In this document: positions 39,514 through 48,932 of the stretch, in pieces | Layout of the letters: each line of letters begins with the position of its first letter | Numbering within the stretch: the stretch's first letter is position 1 | Assembly: GCA_002392915.1 (NCBI GenBank) | Contig: DGHQ01000044.1 | Location: 150,653-214,652, forward strand | Reading direction: 5' to 3' | Length of the DNA: 64,000 bases | Source of the DNA: Bacteroidales bacterium UBA3844 | Lineage (GTDB): Bacteria; Bacteroidota; Bacteroidia; Bacteroidales; Paludibacteraceae | Translations under genes and position numbers: made by a program | Notes under the pieces: model-generated | What the model saw: the letters and a program-made list of their open reading frames with translations, nothing else | Told to the model about the DNA's origin: nothing | The model's database searches: none

Positions 39514-40239
39514 TTATTTAGATTCTCTAATTTCAGTAAGATAATTCAAAAATCTGGTTTCATCACCGTTTAGAATCAGTTCATCAGGGAATCCTATTTC
39601 CTGAGCTAAACCATAGGCATAGGTATGATTGGCGACATCGTAAGTGATGTGGGCATCACTACCCATGATAATAGGAACATTCATTTCCCTACAATATCCC
39701 AACATCTCTATAAAATTAGATTTTGCTTTTGGCTTATCACGTCCAGGACGGAGACTGCTATTGTTTAGCTCCAGCAAAGTTTTAGTCTCAGCACTACACT
39801 GCACTATAGCCCTGATATCGAGATCAGCAGTACCGTCGACAGGATGAGAAATTATATCTATATCAGGCCTTTTCATCGCATTTATTATAGCGTCCGTATT
39901 TTCAGTGACGGTGCCATTAGTAAACGCACGACTATGCAGACCTGCTATACGAATATCCAACGTTTTAGTGATACTTGGCTTCAAATCCACATTTCCAGCG
40001 AAATCAATGATGTTCATTTCCGAACCCATCATAAGACGCATCTCACCATACTGACGGGGAATGACACTAAGATTACGGTAGTAGATAGAATGACATGATC
40101 CAGGCATCATTGGTCCATGTTCCGTCACACCAAAAAGTTTGAGACCCTTTTTTTGTGCGGCATCAATCATTTCAGCAAGAGTACTGTAAGCATGTCCACT
40201 GACAATTGTATGAGTATGTAAATCCACTACTGATTTCAT
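39514..40239 (-). CDS. PHP-domain phosphatase (YcdX-like)
   Basis: 241 residues. The PHP metal motifs are visible in order: DLHTHTIVSGHAYST (residues 6-20), VTEHGPM, GSEMNIID, GLHSRAF, DIISHPVD, and GSDAHITYDV near 195. This matches the trinuclear zinc phosphatase YcdX; substrates are not well defined. It converges with the DUF695-like gene with a 1-bp gap, so the two stops nearly touch. Confidence 0.88.
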   Translation of the reverse strand: MKSVVDLHTHTIVSGHAYSTLAEMIDAAQKKGLKLFGVTEHGPMMPGSCHSIYYRNLSVIPRQYGEMRLMMGSEMNIIDFAGNVDLKPSITKTLDIRIAGLHSRAFTNGTVTENTDAIINAMKRPDIDIISHPVDGTADLDIRAIVQCSAETKTLLELNNSSLRPGRDKPKAKSNFIEMLGYCREMNVPIIMGSDAHITYDVANHTYAYGLAQEIGFPDELILNGDETRFLNYLTEIRESK

Positions 40240-40336
40240 CTTCGTTGCAAAATAATTTGTTCAAAGACAAACTTACAAAAAATTATGTGATTTTGCTAGG
40301 TAATGAAAAAAAAGGCAGCAGCATCGTCGTTAGTTT

Positions 40337-40702
40337 TTATACACCTAACACTATATTCGCATCAATATTTAATCGTTTGCATATTGTCCTTGCCACCTGC
40401 AATGTTGGTTCACTTTTCCCAGTAAGAAAATTACTAAGTCGTGAAGGACTCACACCAAGTAGTTCAGATAAAGCTTTTTGAGAAAGTTCCATTTCATACA
40501 TTCTTAATTTTAATACATCTGCTAATGATGGTTCTCCAATCGAAAAATGTTCATCAGATTAATCTGCAACAAGATTGGACAATAAATTAAGTTCTATCAA
40601 ATTAGGATCATTTTCTGGAGTATTATCGTCAACTAATGGCAATAGTTTCTCTACTTTAGCAACCGCCCATTTATATTGTTCTTTTGTTTCTATCTTTGTC
40701 AT
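40337..40702 (-). pseudogene. higA: HigA-type HTH antitoxin with internal stop codon
   Basis: Minus-strand reading MTKIETKEQYKWAVAKVEKL ... NLIELNLLSNLVAD, then TAA at 40559-40561 (codon 48), then in the same frame SDEHFSIGEPSLADVLKLRM and an XRE HTH (LSQKALSELLGVSPSRLSNF) to the end LNIDANIVLGV. Length and layout match HigA/COG5499 antitoxins of about 120 residues. A single nonsense change separates it from an intact gene. Its toxin partner is reduced to a fragment just upstream, so the whole module is decayed. Confidence 0.8.
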
Positions 40703-40715
40703 AACTCCATATTAA

Positions 40716-40772
40716 TTAAATGTTTCTACAATCTATCTTGTCATATTCCGAATGTGTACCTATAAAACAGAT
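40716..40772 (-). pseudogene. higB: C-terminal fragment of a HigB-type toxin
   Basis: The last 18 residues of a HigB-like RNase remain: CFIGTHSEYDKIDCRNI and stop, ending 13 bp before higA. Upstream, coding homology stops at about 40773 and a family A repeat tail begins. The toxin has therefore lost its whole N-terminal part, apparently by a repeat-associated rearrangement. Confidence 0.7.
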
Positions 40773-40778
40773 AAAAAA

Positions 40779-40894
40779 GGCTTAGACCTTCTCTGTAAAC
40801 TTTGTGTCTCTGTGGTTTTATTATTTCTGTGTGCTCGCCTTCGGCTCGCACTTTAGCAGGGGTTAGGGCGTTCCGCCCTTAACAATCCTCGTAA
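40779..40894 (-). repeat. Interspersed repeat family A with tail, reverse copy
   Basis: Reads (reversed) GAGGATTGTTAAGGGCGGAA, CGCCCTAACC, GTGCGAGCCGAAGGCGAGCA, then AAAACCACAGAGACACAAAG and TTACAGAGAAGG. Its distal end abuts the higB fragment. Confidence 0.7.
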
Positions 40895-40984
40895 AGTCAA
40901 TCATAAACTAAGACAAAGACTATTTTTCTACACCCAATAACACGCACTAATAAAAATACGAAGATGATGTCGTCTTTAATTCAC

Positions 40985-41016
40985 AACAAAAAAGGATGTC
41001 AAAATTGACATCCTTT
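40985..41016 (-). terminator. Terminator of mscL
   Basis: AAAGGATGTC-aaaatt-GACATCCTTT; on the minus strand the stem is followed by TTTTTTGTTG. Confidence 0.8.
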
Positions 41017-41024
41017 TGTATGTT

Positions 41025-41450
41025 TTATTTGTTTTTCAACAAATCTCTGATCTCTGTAAGAAGAACCTCCTCCTTGCTTGGTGCTGGTGGTTCTGGTGCA
41101 GGAGCCTCATCTTTCTTCTTCTTAGTAAAGTTTGAAACCAAACGGATAACCGCGAAGATACAGATTGCAACAATCAAGAAATCAAATGTCACCTGTAGGA
41201 AATTTCCATAGTTCAAAGTGACAGCTTCTACTGCTGGTGTCGTATCTGTAGCAGGAACAGCTTCCTTCAATGTTAGCTTAAAATCAGTAAAGTTAACACC
41301 ACCAATAACATAGCCAAGAATAGGCATCATGATGTCAGATACCATTGAAGTGACTATCTTACCGAATGCACCACCGATGATCACACCAATTGCCATGTCG
41401 ACAACGTTGCCTTTCATGGCGAAATCCTTAAAATCACTAATTAGACTCAT
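41025..41450 (-). CDS. mscL: Large-conductance mechanosensitive channel
   Basis: 141 residues. Begins MSLISDFKDFAMKGNVVDMA, followed by the TM1 pore helix VGVIIGGAFGKIVTSMVSD-like stretch (AIGVIIGGAFGKIV) and DIMMPILGYVIGG, the typical MscL N-terminus. TM2 is FLIVAICIFAVIRL near residue 90-105, followed by a charged cytoplasmic helix. It opens under membrane tension to protect against hypo-osmotic shock. Single-gene unit with perfect promoter and terminator. Confidence 0.97.
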   Translation of the reverse strand: MSLISDFKDFAMKGNVVDMAIGVIIGGAFGKIVTSMVSDIMMPILGYVIGGVNFTDFKLTLKEAVPATDTTPAVEAVTLNYGNFLQVTFDFLIVAICIFAVIRLVSNFTKKKKDEAPAPEPPAPSKEEVLLTEIRDLLKNK

Positions 41451-41484
41451 CTCTAAAAAATTTTATATGTCTTTAATTTTTATA

Positions 41485-41515
41485 CAAAATTAAAGGTTTT
41501 AGAAAAATAATCAAA
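41485..41515 (-). promoter_or_regulatory. Perfect Bacteroidetes promoter of mscL
   Basis: On the minus strand TTTG (41512-41515), exactly 19 bp, then TAATTTTG (41485-41492). Predicted leader is about 28 nt. Confidence 0.75.
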
Positions 41516-41560
41516 AATGAATTAAAAAAAGTGATTTTTTGCTGTTTCGTTTTTTAATAA

Positions 41561-41593
41561 AAGGAAAGACGAAATTACTTTTCCGTCTTCCTT
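41561..41593 (-). terminator. Terminator of the glycosidase gene
   Basis: AAGGAAAGACG ... CGTCTTCCTT; on the minus strand the stem is followed by TTTATTAAAAAAC. Begins 8 bp after the stop. Confidence 0.65.
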
Positions 41594-41600
41594 ATTTTAT

Positions 41601-43553
41601 CTACTCTACAATTACTTTTATTACCTTCTTTGCAGATTTAGCCACATATACTCCCCTTGCATATCCTTTTTCTCGCAGAATATATGGAAGACGGTGCTGA
41701 TTTGACACTATTTTTCCATAATTTTCTCCGTTCACATCGAATATTTCAAATGTTTGGATGTCTTCTGCGTCTATATTGCCCACATAAGTAGGATCATATT
41801 CAGTAAAAATGAATTTATCAATGTTGATCCAGTCACCGACAATATTCATACGCAATATATGTTCTCCCTTAGGAAGTTTTGTCAAACTGCGTGTTGTTGT
41901 CTCAAGATAACTTTCCCAATCATTTTCGTTTGGTGTTGTTTGCAACATGTCCGTGATGGTTTCACCATCAAGGAGTAGCTGGATTCCTGAATTTTCTCCA
42001 CCCGATGACAAAATTGCAGAAATATCATAGTAAGCCTCATTTTCAATGTTGACAGTATACTCAAGCCACTCTTCTTTCTGGGCATAACCAACAGCGTATT
42101 CATCGGGTTTATCCTTCAAAGCATAGACATCAACTCCCGTCTCCAAGCGATATCCTTCTCCACGATTTTGTCTGTCTTTGTCGTGATAGGAAATTCCATC
42201 GCTTCCATTATCGAAATGCTCTGCCTCAATTTTTCCAGGAATGGATAACGCATGACCCAAGAATGGAGATTTTGGAGTTGTCTCACCCGGTGTGATATAA
42301 AGGCGATAAGCGTACAACTTGCTTGTGACATTTACAGGCACCACTATTTTTCCATTGTCGACAGTATATACTTTTGTGGCCAACGTTTGTGGACCAGCCA
42401 CTGCCTTATCTTTATTCTCCCAAGTCACCACTTCTGTTGTCACCTCAACCTCACTTCCCATCCATGAAGGAATACCATTGATAGTAACGTCGACAGAACC
42501 TACACTTGATCCTCCCAACACTACACTTGCCTCACGCATTTGTCTGTTGACTGCGGCAAAACCGTCCAATCCATCGCTTTTATCGTTTGGTGGTGTGACT
42601 GATGCCATATAACCTTCCATATCTCCATACCATTTGTAGAGATGCCATCCTCCACCCTTCTCATTCTGCGACGTGAGCAAACTACCCAAACGACCTGGTA
42701 GATTAGTGAACCACCATGAAATCATCGCACTTTCCACACCATGACGCTCAAATTTGGCGATGAAAGGGACTGAATATCCCGGACATCCCTCATATTTTTG
42801 GTTTGCTGCATCTGATCCAGCACAATACTCATTGATACTGATTTTGCGTGGAGAAACATTGTATTTTTTCTCCAAACTACGATAATGGTTGAGAGCATCC
42901 ACAAATCCGCCAGAACCCCACTGGTGCCAACTGATCACGTCGGGCATACAATTGTTTTGAGAACAGAACTTTACAAATGCTTCCATTCGTGATGAACTAT
43001 AAAATGCAAAAGAAGGACCTATGATTCTGCAGCCAGGATCCAGACGTCGCAAAAGATCATAAGTTGGTTTCCATAAATCCTCATGGTATCTTCCATTCGC
43101 GTCTTTCCAAGTGCCATAAGGCTCATTCCATATTTCGTAACCGTCGAAATTTAGATTAGAATTTTTTCTTTTATTCACGATCGTTGTCACCTCCTGCTCC
43201 CAATAGCTCCATCCTTTCCAATTATAAGGCCATCCAGGAAGAATATCAGCAAGACGAATGTGAACCTTACCAGTAGTATTCTTAATTCTTTCAGCAGCTT
43301 TGAAAGCGTCACCAATTGGTTGTTGACGTCCACTGCCCGACACAGCAGGATTAAGAAAAGCATTTGGTTTCAATGGAGCGACGTGAGCAGCGATATCCGC
43401 TGGAAGCGATTCCGTCAGTCCATAAAGTGAACCAGAAGCCACATGAGTCACAGGGCGAATACTGTCGCCAAGATCAACTTTCAGATTAAAGTCGGCTGCA
43501 TACGTCAAAGTTGAGCATGCAAGTGCCAATAAAGTAAATAGTCTAGTCTTCAT
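41601..43553 (-). CDS. Secreted clan GH-A glycoside hydrolase (GH39-like) with CBM6
   Basis: 650 residues. Signal peptide MKTRLFTLLALACSTLTYA. The catalytic barrel spans about 25-370, with the acid/base Glu in FDGYEIWNEPYGTW (near 150) and the likely nucleophile Glu in KISINEYCAGSD (near 245). A carbohydrate-binding CBM6-type domain follows at about 440-580 (IPGKIEAEHFDNGSDGISYH, GEHILRMNIVGDWINIDKF). The last ~60 residues (FEIFDVNGENYGKIV to GVYVAKSAKKVIKVIVE) look like a T9SS-type sorting tail. Substrate unclear; arabinan, xylan or algal glycans are all possible. No SusCD pair nearby. Confidence 0.78.
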   Translation of the reverse strand: MKTRLFTLLALACSTLTYAADFNLKVDLGDSIRPVTHVASGSLYGLTESLPADIAAHVAPLKPNAFLNPAVSGSGRQQPIGDAFKAAERIKNTTGKVHIRLADILPGWPYNWKGWSYWEQEVTTIVNKRKNSNLNFDGYEIWNEPYGTWKDANGRYHEDLWKPTYDLLRRLDPGCRIIGPSFAFYSSSRMEAFVKFCSQNNCMPDVISWHQWGSGGFVDALNHYRSLEKKYNVSPRKISINEYCAGSDAANQKYEGCPGYSVPFIAKFERHGVESAMISWWFTNLPGRLGSLLTSQNEKGGGWHLYKWYGDMEGYMASVTPPNDKSDGLDGFAAVNRQMREASVVLGGSSVGSVDVTINGIPSWMGSEVEVTTEVVTWENKDKAVAGPQTLATKVYTVDNGKIVVPVNVTSKLYAYRLYITPGETTPKSPFLGHALSIPGKIEAEHFDNGSDGISYHDKDRQNRGEGYRLETGVDVYALKDKPDEYAVGYAQKEEWLEYTVNIENEAYYDISAILSSGGENSGIQLLLDGETITDMLQTTPNENDWESYLETTTRSLTKLPKGEHILRMNIVGDWINIDKFIFTEYDPTYVGNIDAEDIQTFEIFDVNGENYGKIVSNQHRLPYILREKGYARGVYVAKSAKKVIKVIVE

Positions 43554-43606
43554 AGTATGTAGGTATTATTTAATTGCGGTGACTTTGCACACACATTTAT
43601 CACCAG

Positions 43607-43614
43607 CAAAAGTA
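43607..43614 (-). promoter_or_regulatory. -7 promoter element of the glycosidase gene
   Basis: TACTTTTG on the minus strand, 54 bp before the start codon. No TTTG at the expected -33 distance. Confidence 0.4.
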
Positions 43615-43777
43615 TATTTATTTAGAATATAGGCTGATAGACAAACGTATCAAACACGGGCATTGACAGTTAACAATAAAATTGAAATGGTTAACAAAAA
43701 GTGTTAGAATGTACCCATCTGATAGTAAAATTCGTACTTAAAAACGTGTTGACAATACCTCTTAGATTAAATTTAGG

Positions 43778-43805
43778 TTATAGAGGTGAGGATTGTTAAT
43801 GCCCC
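43778..43805 (+). repeat. Interspersed repeat family A, 5' fragment only
   Basis: TTATAGAGGTGAGGATTGTT then AATGCCCC. It is the start of family A without the second palindrome. The rest of 43615-44037 is AT-rich and I see no gene or other structure in it. Confidence 0.5.
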
Positions 43806-44037
43806 TTTTATTTTCAATCATAATAAACTAAAACTGAGCCAAAACAAACATAAACTGTTTCATAATAGTACCTAAATATTTTAATTAGAGTTTAACTAAC
43901 TATAATGATCTATTTTACCCCTTTTCATCGAATAATTTTCAAATTTTGGTTTATTTTCACCATCTATCCAGGCAATAACATATTGTAAATTAAATAAGAG
44001 AGTTAAAAAAATTAGATTAATTGTTGAAAAAATATAG

Positions 44038-44045
44038 TATATTTG
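44038..44045 (+). promoter_or_regulatory. -7 promoter element of the TPR gene
   Basis: TATATTTG, 33 bp before the ATG at 44078. A -33 TTTG is not clear. Confidence 0.45.
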
Positions 44046-44077
44046 TTTGCACATTTGAAGTATATGTAAATTAGTCG

Positions 44078-47000
44078 ATGAAAAAAGAACTTATTATGAT
44101 GGCTATGGCCCTGTCGATAGGCAGTGTCAACGCTCAAAAAACTAAAACTTATACTACTGCTGAACGTCTGTACTTTGAAGGAAAAGAAATGTACGACCTC
44201 AAGCAGTATAACACTGCATTCCGTTACCTCGACGAATATCTGCAAGACAAAGATGTGGATAGAGAGGAATATTACGCTGAAGCAGAATATCTACTTGCCT
44301 GCTGTGCCTACGAAATGGACAGAAAAGATACACGAGGTCGCCTGGAAAGATTTGTTGCGAATAATCCACACTCGTCTCATATAAGCAGAATATTATTCTT
44401 GCAAGGCTCTATTTATTTTCAAAAAGGCAAATACAAAGAGGCTCTCGAACAATATTTTTGCAAAGTCGACCCACGTAAACTAAGCAAAAAGGAGAAAGCG
44501 GACTATTTCTTCCGTCATGGCTATTGCAATCTTCAACTTCAAGATTACGATAAAGCCCACTCTTCTTTCACTACTCTATGTGACCTTAACAACGACAACT
44601 ATCAAAAATCAGGCAAATATTATCTTGCCTACATCGACTATTTGAAAAAAAACTATGACGCTGCTCTTCCAACTTTCATCAGTCTGCAGAACGACAGCGA
44701 ATACGAATCGATAGTTCCATACTACATTGCTCAGATATACTATTACAAGAATATGGACGAAAAAGTGTTCGAATACGGACACTCAATAATCGAAAAATAT
44801 CCGAATAATAAGAGCAATTCTGAAATCTACCGTATAATCGGCGAATGCTATTTCAAAAAGAACGATTATAAGCAGACTATCAAGTATCTTTCTGAATATG
44901 CAAAGACGACGGATCAAATCATGCGCAACAACATCTACATGTTGGGTACGTCATATTGCAAGACTCAGGATTGGAAAAATGCAATTGAAAATCTGCAAAA
45001 AGTAACGACAGAAAACGACGAACTGAGTCAGAATGCTTATTTGAACCTCGGAAATTCATATTTGAAGGTTGGCGACAAGACTAACGCAAGAATGTGCTTC
45101 GCCCAAGCGTCAAAAATGGAGTTTGACAAAGAGGTTCAGGAAGAAGCAATGTTCAACTACGCCCTTGTGGTGTATGACCAGAGTTATTCACCATTCGATG
45201 AATCTGTGACCACTTTTGAGAATTTCTTGGAAAAATTTCCTAAGTCAAACTATAAAAACCGCATCTACGATTATTTGCTCAACGTCTACATGACGACAAA
45301 AAACTATGAGGCAGCATACGCGTCGATACAAAAAATCAATACAAATAATCCTAGCATCTTGGAAGCTCGTCAAAGAATACTATATTGTCTTGGTATTCAA
45401 AGCTTTACAGATGGTGATTACGAGAAAGCTAAAGATTATCTCACTAAATCACTCATTGACAAACAATATAACTACAATACCGAATCACTAGCTTATTTTT
45501 GGCGTGGTGAGGCAAATTTCCGTCTCAACAAACCAACTGAGGCTCAACAAGATTATATTTCGTTCATAAATACGACGGGAGCTCGCCATAGCGACGTCTA
45601 CAATCTTGCGCATTACAACCTCGGCTACTGCTATTTCAACAATAAAAGCTATACTTCAGCTTTGACATGGTTCAGAAAATTCACTAATCTTGAAGATAAC
45701 AACAAAACACTCATCGCCGATGCCAACAACCGTATAGGTGACTGTTACTTCATCAACCATGATTTTGAAAATGCAGAGAAAAGCTATTCAAAAGTTTACG
45801 CATTGAAAGGATCCGGAGCCGACTACGCTTGTTTCCAACAAGGTTTTGTACAGGGACTTCAGAAAAATTATAACGGAAAAATCGCTACTTTGAACCGTCT
45901 GATCTCAAAGTTTCCAAATTCAGAATACATTGCCGACGCAATGTATGAAATCGGTCGTTCATACGTAATGCTTAACGATTATAAATCAGCAATCACCACA
46001 TATGAAAAACTATCAAAATCATATTTTCATAGTCCTCTAAGTCGTAAAGGTAAGCTTCAGACTGCTATGCTCTACGATAAAATGGGTGATTTTGAACAAA
46101 GTACCAAGATTTACAAGAGTATAGTTGATATGTTTCCATCAAGTGAAGAAGCAAAAACATCGCTTGAAGGTTTGAAACGTATATATTTTGACCAAAATAA
46201 TGTGTCGGGATATGCAGAATATGTGGAAAGTCTCGGTGGAATCGCCAAATTTGAAATTTCCGAACAAGATTCTTTGACATATCTTGCCGCTGAAAAACTT
46301 TATCTTCAGGAGAAATATCAGGAAGCAATCAACAGTTTCAACAAATATCTTGATAAGTTTCCTAACAGCATCTTTAATGAAAGTGCACACTTCAATCTAG
46401 GTAATAGCTACTATAATATTAAGGAGTACGACCTGGCAAAGAAAGAATTGTCGCTTACAGCGCAGCAACTTGGTTCCGTCCACGCAGAACAAGCACTTCT
46501 TCTTCTTGCTGACATAGAGTATAAAAAAGAAAACTATGAGCAAGTTGTGGAACACCTTGAAAAAATGGTGGAAATCACACAGAATGTGGAGAATAAAGAG
46601 AAAGCCAAACTTCAAATTATGCGTAGTTACAACAAACTTGGCAAAATCGACGAAACAATCTCCGCTTGTGATAACGTGATCAAAGGAGACAAACTTGATC
46701 CAAATCTATATCGTGAAGCTCTTTACACTCGTGCAAAATGTTATGAGCAAAAGGGTGAAACAAATTATGCCGTCGCTGATTATAAAACTCTATCTTCCAA
46801 TTGTTTAGATGAGTTTGGTGCAGAAGCAAAATATAAAACAGCTGAATACGCTTTCCATGATGGCAACAAAGAGGCAGCTGAAAAGATAATCTTCGAATTC
46901 ATCGATCAAAACACTCCGCACCAATACTGGTTGGCAAAGAGTTTTGTGCTTTTAGCTGATATCTACGTATCAATGGATCGTGAGTTTGAAGCTAAACAAT

Positions 47001-47110
47001 ATCTGCTAAGTGTAAGAGAAAACTATAAGGGTAAAGATGATATAGCTCTTGAAATCAAATCACGTCTTGATGACATTGAGGCAAGAGAGAAAAATAAAAT
47101 TAAGGAGTAA
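44078..47110 (+). CDS. Large periplasmic tetratricopeptide-repeat protein
   Basis: 1010 residues. Signal peptide MKKELIMMAMALSIGSVNAQ, then TPR units through almost the whole length; examples are YYAEAEYLLACCAYEMD, ALEQYFCKVDPRKLSKKEKA, SEIYRIIGECYFKKNDYKQT, and LNLGNSYLKVGDKTNARMCF. It is likely a scaffold in the periplasm. A ~1000-residue TPR protein followed by an outer-membrane barrel is a recurrent Bacteroidetes pair; here the barrel gene starts 11 bp downstream. Exact job unknown; envelope assembly or export is the likely area. Confidence 0.82.
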   Translation: MKKELIMMAMALSIGSVNAQKTKTYTTAERLYFEGKEMYDLKQYNTAFRYLDEYLQDKDVDREEYYAEAEYLLACCAYEMDRKDTRGRLERFVANNPHSSHISRILFLQGSIYFQKGKYKEALEQYFCKVDPRKLSKKEKADYFFRHGYCNLQLQDYDKAHSSFTTLCDLNNDNYQKSGKYYLAYIDYLKKNYDAALPTFISLQNDSEYESIVPYYIAQIYYYKNMDEKVFEYGHSIIEKYPNNKSNSEIYRIIGECYFKKNDYKQTIKYLSEYAKTTDQIMRNNIYMLGTSYCKTQDWKNAIENLQKVTTENDELSQNAYLNLGNSYLKVGDKTNARMCFAQASKMEFDKEVQEEAMFNYALVVYDQSYSPFDESVTTFENFLEKFPKSNYKNRIYDYLLNVYMTTKNYEAAYASIQKINTNNPSILEARQRILYCLGIQSFTDGDYEKAKDYLTKSLIDKQYNYNTESLAYFWRGEANFRLNKPTEAQQDYISFINTTGARHSDVYNLAHYNLGYCYFNNKSYTSALTWFRKFTNLEDNNKTLIADANNRIGDCYFINHDFENAEKSYSKVYALKGSGADYACFQQGFVQGLQKNYNGKIATLNRLISKFPNSEYIADAMYEIGRSYVMLNDYKSAITTYEKLSKSYFHSPLSRKGKLQTAMLYDKMGDFEQSTKIYKSIVDMFPSSEEAKTSLEGLKRIYFDQNNVSGYAEYVESLGGIAKFEISEQDSLTYLAAEKLYLQEKYQEAINSFNKYLDKFPNSIFNESAHFNLGNSYYNIKEYDLAKKELSLTAQQLGSVHAEQALLLLADIEYKKENYEQVVEHLEKMVEITQNVENKEKAKLQIMRSYNKLGKIDETISACDNVIKGDKLDPNLYREALYTRAKCYEQKGETNYAVADYKTLSSNCLDEFGAEAKYKTAEYAFHDGNKEAAEKIIFEFIDQNTPHQYWLAKSFVLLADIYVSMDREFEAKQYLLSVRENYKGKDDIALEIKSRLDDIEAREKNKIKE

Positions 47111-47121
47111 AGAAAATCACG

Positions 47122-48891
47122 ATGAAAAGAATAGTCTTTAATATTGCTCTACTTTCGGCATTTTCAATAGTCAGTGCACAAAACGCATCCGACTCCACAA
47201 ATACTGCATCTGCCACCGATACTACAATCAAAAGAAATATCGAGGTGGTGAGAGATTATACTCCCGTCATTAAAGAAGCTGGTAAAATTAATACAATGCC
47301 AGAACTTAAAGATGTGAATACCAAAAAGATAGAAGTGGATTATAAAGTTTGGACTTCAACCTACAAGCCAAAAACTGATATTATACCTTCTCTTGATTAT
47401 GCACTTGCGTCGCAGGAAGAAAACAAATATAGTCGAGAAGGTTTCTTAAGATTAGGCGGAGGAAACTACAAATCTTTCCTTGGTGAACTATATACACCTA
47501 TCTATAATAGCGACGTCGCCCTTTTCGACTTCTATTTGAAACACAACTCATCATTTGGCAACGTCACTCTTAAAAAAGACAATTATGATGTTCTTTCCAA
47601 CGATGTTTTAAGCAAAGGACTTTATAACGACAATAAAGCGAGAATATCCTTTCTACGAAGCATCAGAATTCGTGAAATTAGTGCATTTGGAGAGTTTGGT
47701 TATAACCGTTTCAACTACTATGGACTAAACAGTGATATGATCAGTTTTTCCGAACAAAATAAGGACAAAGAAGAGCCTGAATATAAGAATGATGATCAGA
47801 AAAACTCCCATTTGACCGCAGCTTTGAATTTTCGCTTCCGATCAAAAGATTATATAGAGCAATGGAAATATGATTTGCAAACCAATTGGCGTCTTTTGAA
47901 AACTCATTTCGACGTCGCTGAAAACACAATTTTCACAGATTTGACAGCTTCATACAGAATGCAAGAATCTATATTGTCATTGAAATTTCAGATGTATAAC
48001 GTGTTTGTTTCTACTCCTGAAAACGGCTCTATCGATTTCAGCAAAGCACAAAACTTCAACAATTTTACTGTGTTGAAGTTTAATCCATACTACAGTTTCA
48101 TTTCTGAAGTTGGAAGATTGAATCTTGGTCTAAAAGCTTCATTTGGTATCAATCAAGGAAAAAATACGGCATTTTCACCGGATATTACAGGACAAGTACG
48201 TGTTATCGACAATATTTGGTATGTCTACGCAGGTGTAACAGGAGATTATAAAGTGAATACATTACGTTCACTTGCCAACGAAAACATATATCTTTCTCCA
48301 GACGCACGTCCGGAAGACACTTATATTCCTCTTGACATTTATTTGGGAACAAAACTCAATATTGGCAAAAGTGTGAACACTGACATCCACATCGGATACA
48401 AAATCATCAACAATCAATACTTCTACGTCAACAAGTCTGACTCAACAGGGATGAAGAACACATTTGATGTTGTGTACGACAAAAACGTTGGTCAATTCAA
48501 TTGTGGAGCTGCTGTCAACTATAATTTCCGTGAAAAAGTGGATTTTTCATTTAAAATCGGCTACAATAAATGGTCGCTTGAAAAACAGAAAGAAGCTTGG
48601 ATGTTACCAGCAGCACAAATAGGACTTGGAGTCAGCTATGTTCCAACAGATTATCTTCGTTTCAACATCAACTACGATCTTGAAGCAGGAAGAAAAGCTA
48701 AACTAGGAAAAGACTCTAGTGTAGACCTTAAAAACTTCAACGACATCAGTTTGGGTGCAAATTATAAGTTGATGAGTTTTCTCGATGTATTCGCTCGTTT
48801 CAACAATATTTTGAACCAAAGAAGCGAGTTTTGGTATGGCTATCCATCCCAAGGATTCAACTTTTTGCTTGGTTTGACACTGACTTTCTAA
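47122..48891 (+). CDS. Outer-membrane beta-barrel protein paired with TPR protein
   Basis: 589 residues. Signal peptide MKRIVFNIALLSAFSIVSAQ, a Ser/Thr-rich linker, then the segment EVVRDYTPVIKEAGKINTMP, a hallmark of this barrel family, followed by many amphipathic strands and a C-terminal aromatic strand (FNFLLGLTLTF). The terminal Phe is the usual BAM recognition signal. There is no plug domain, so it is not a classical TonB receptor. Likely translated with the upstream TPR gene as one unit. Confidence 0.78.
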   Translation: MKRIVFNIALLSAFSIVSAQNASDSTNTASATDTTIKRNIEVVRDYTPVIKEAGKINTMPELKDVNTKKIEVDYKVWTSTYKPKTDIIPSLDYALASQEENKYSREGFLRLGGGNYKSFLGELYTPIYNSDVALFDFYLKHNSSFGNVTLKKDNYDVLSNDVLSKGLYNDNKARISFLRSIRIREISAFGEFGYNRFNYYGLNSDMISFSEQNKDKEEPEYKNDDQKNSHLTAALNFRFRSKDYIEQWKYDLQTNWRLLKTHFDVAENTIFTDLTASYRMQESILSLKFQMYNVFVSTPENGSIDFSKAQNFNNFTVLKFNPYYSFISEVGRLNLGLKASFGINQGKNTAFSPDITGQVRVIDNIWYVYAGVTGDYKVNTLRSLANENIYLSPDARPEDTYIPLDIYLGTKLNIGKSVNTDIHIGYKIINNQYFYVNKSDSTGMKNTFDVVYDKNVGQFNCGAAVNYNFREKVDFSFKIGYNKWSLEKQKEAWMLPAAQIGLGVSYVPTDYLRFNINYDLEAGRKAKLGKDSSVDLKNFNDISLGANYKLMSFLDVFARFNNILNQRSEFWYGYPSQGFNFLLGLTLTF

Positions 48892-48932
48892 ATCAGTCAT
48901 TAAGTCATTTTTCACTCTAAATTTCCAAGAAA

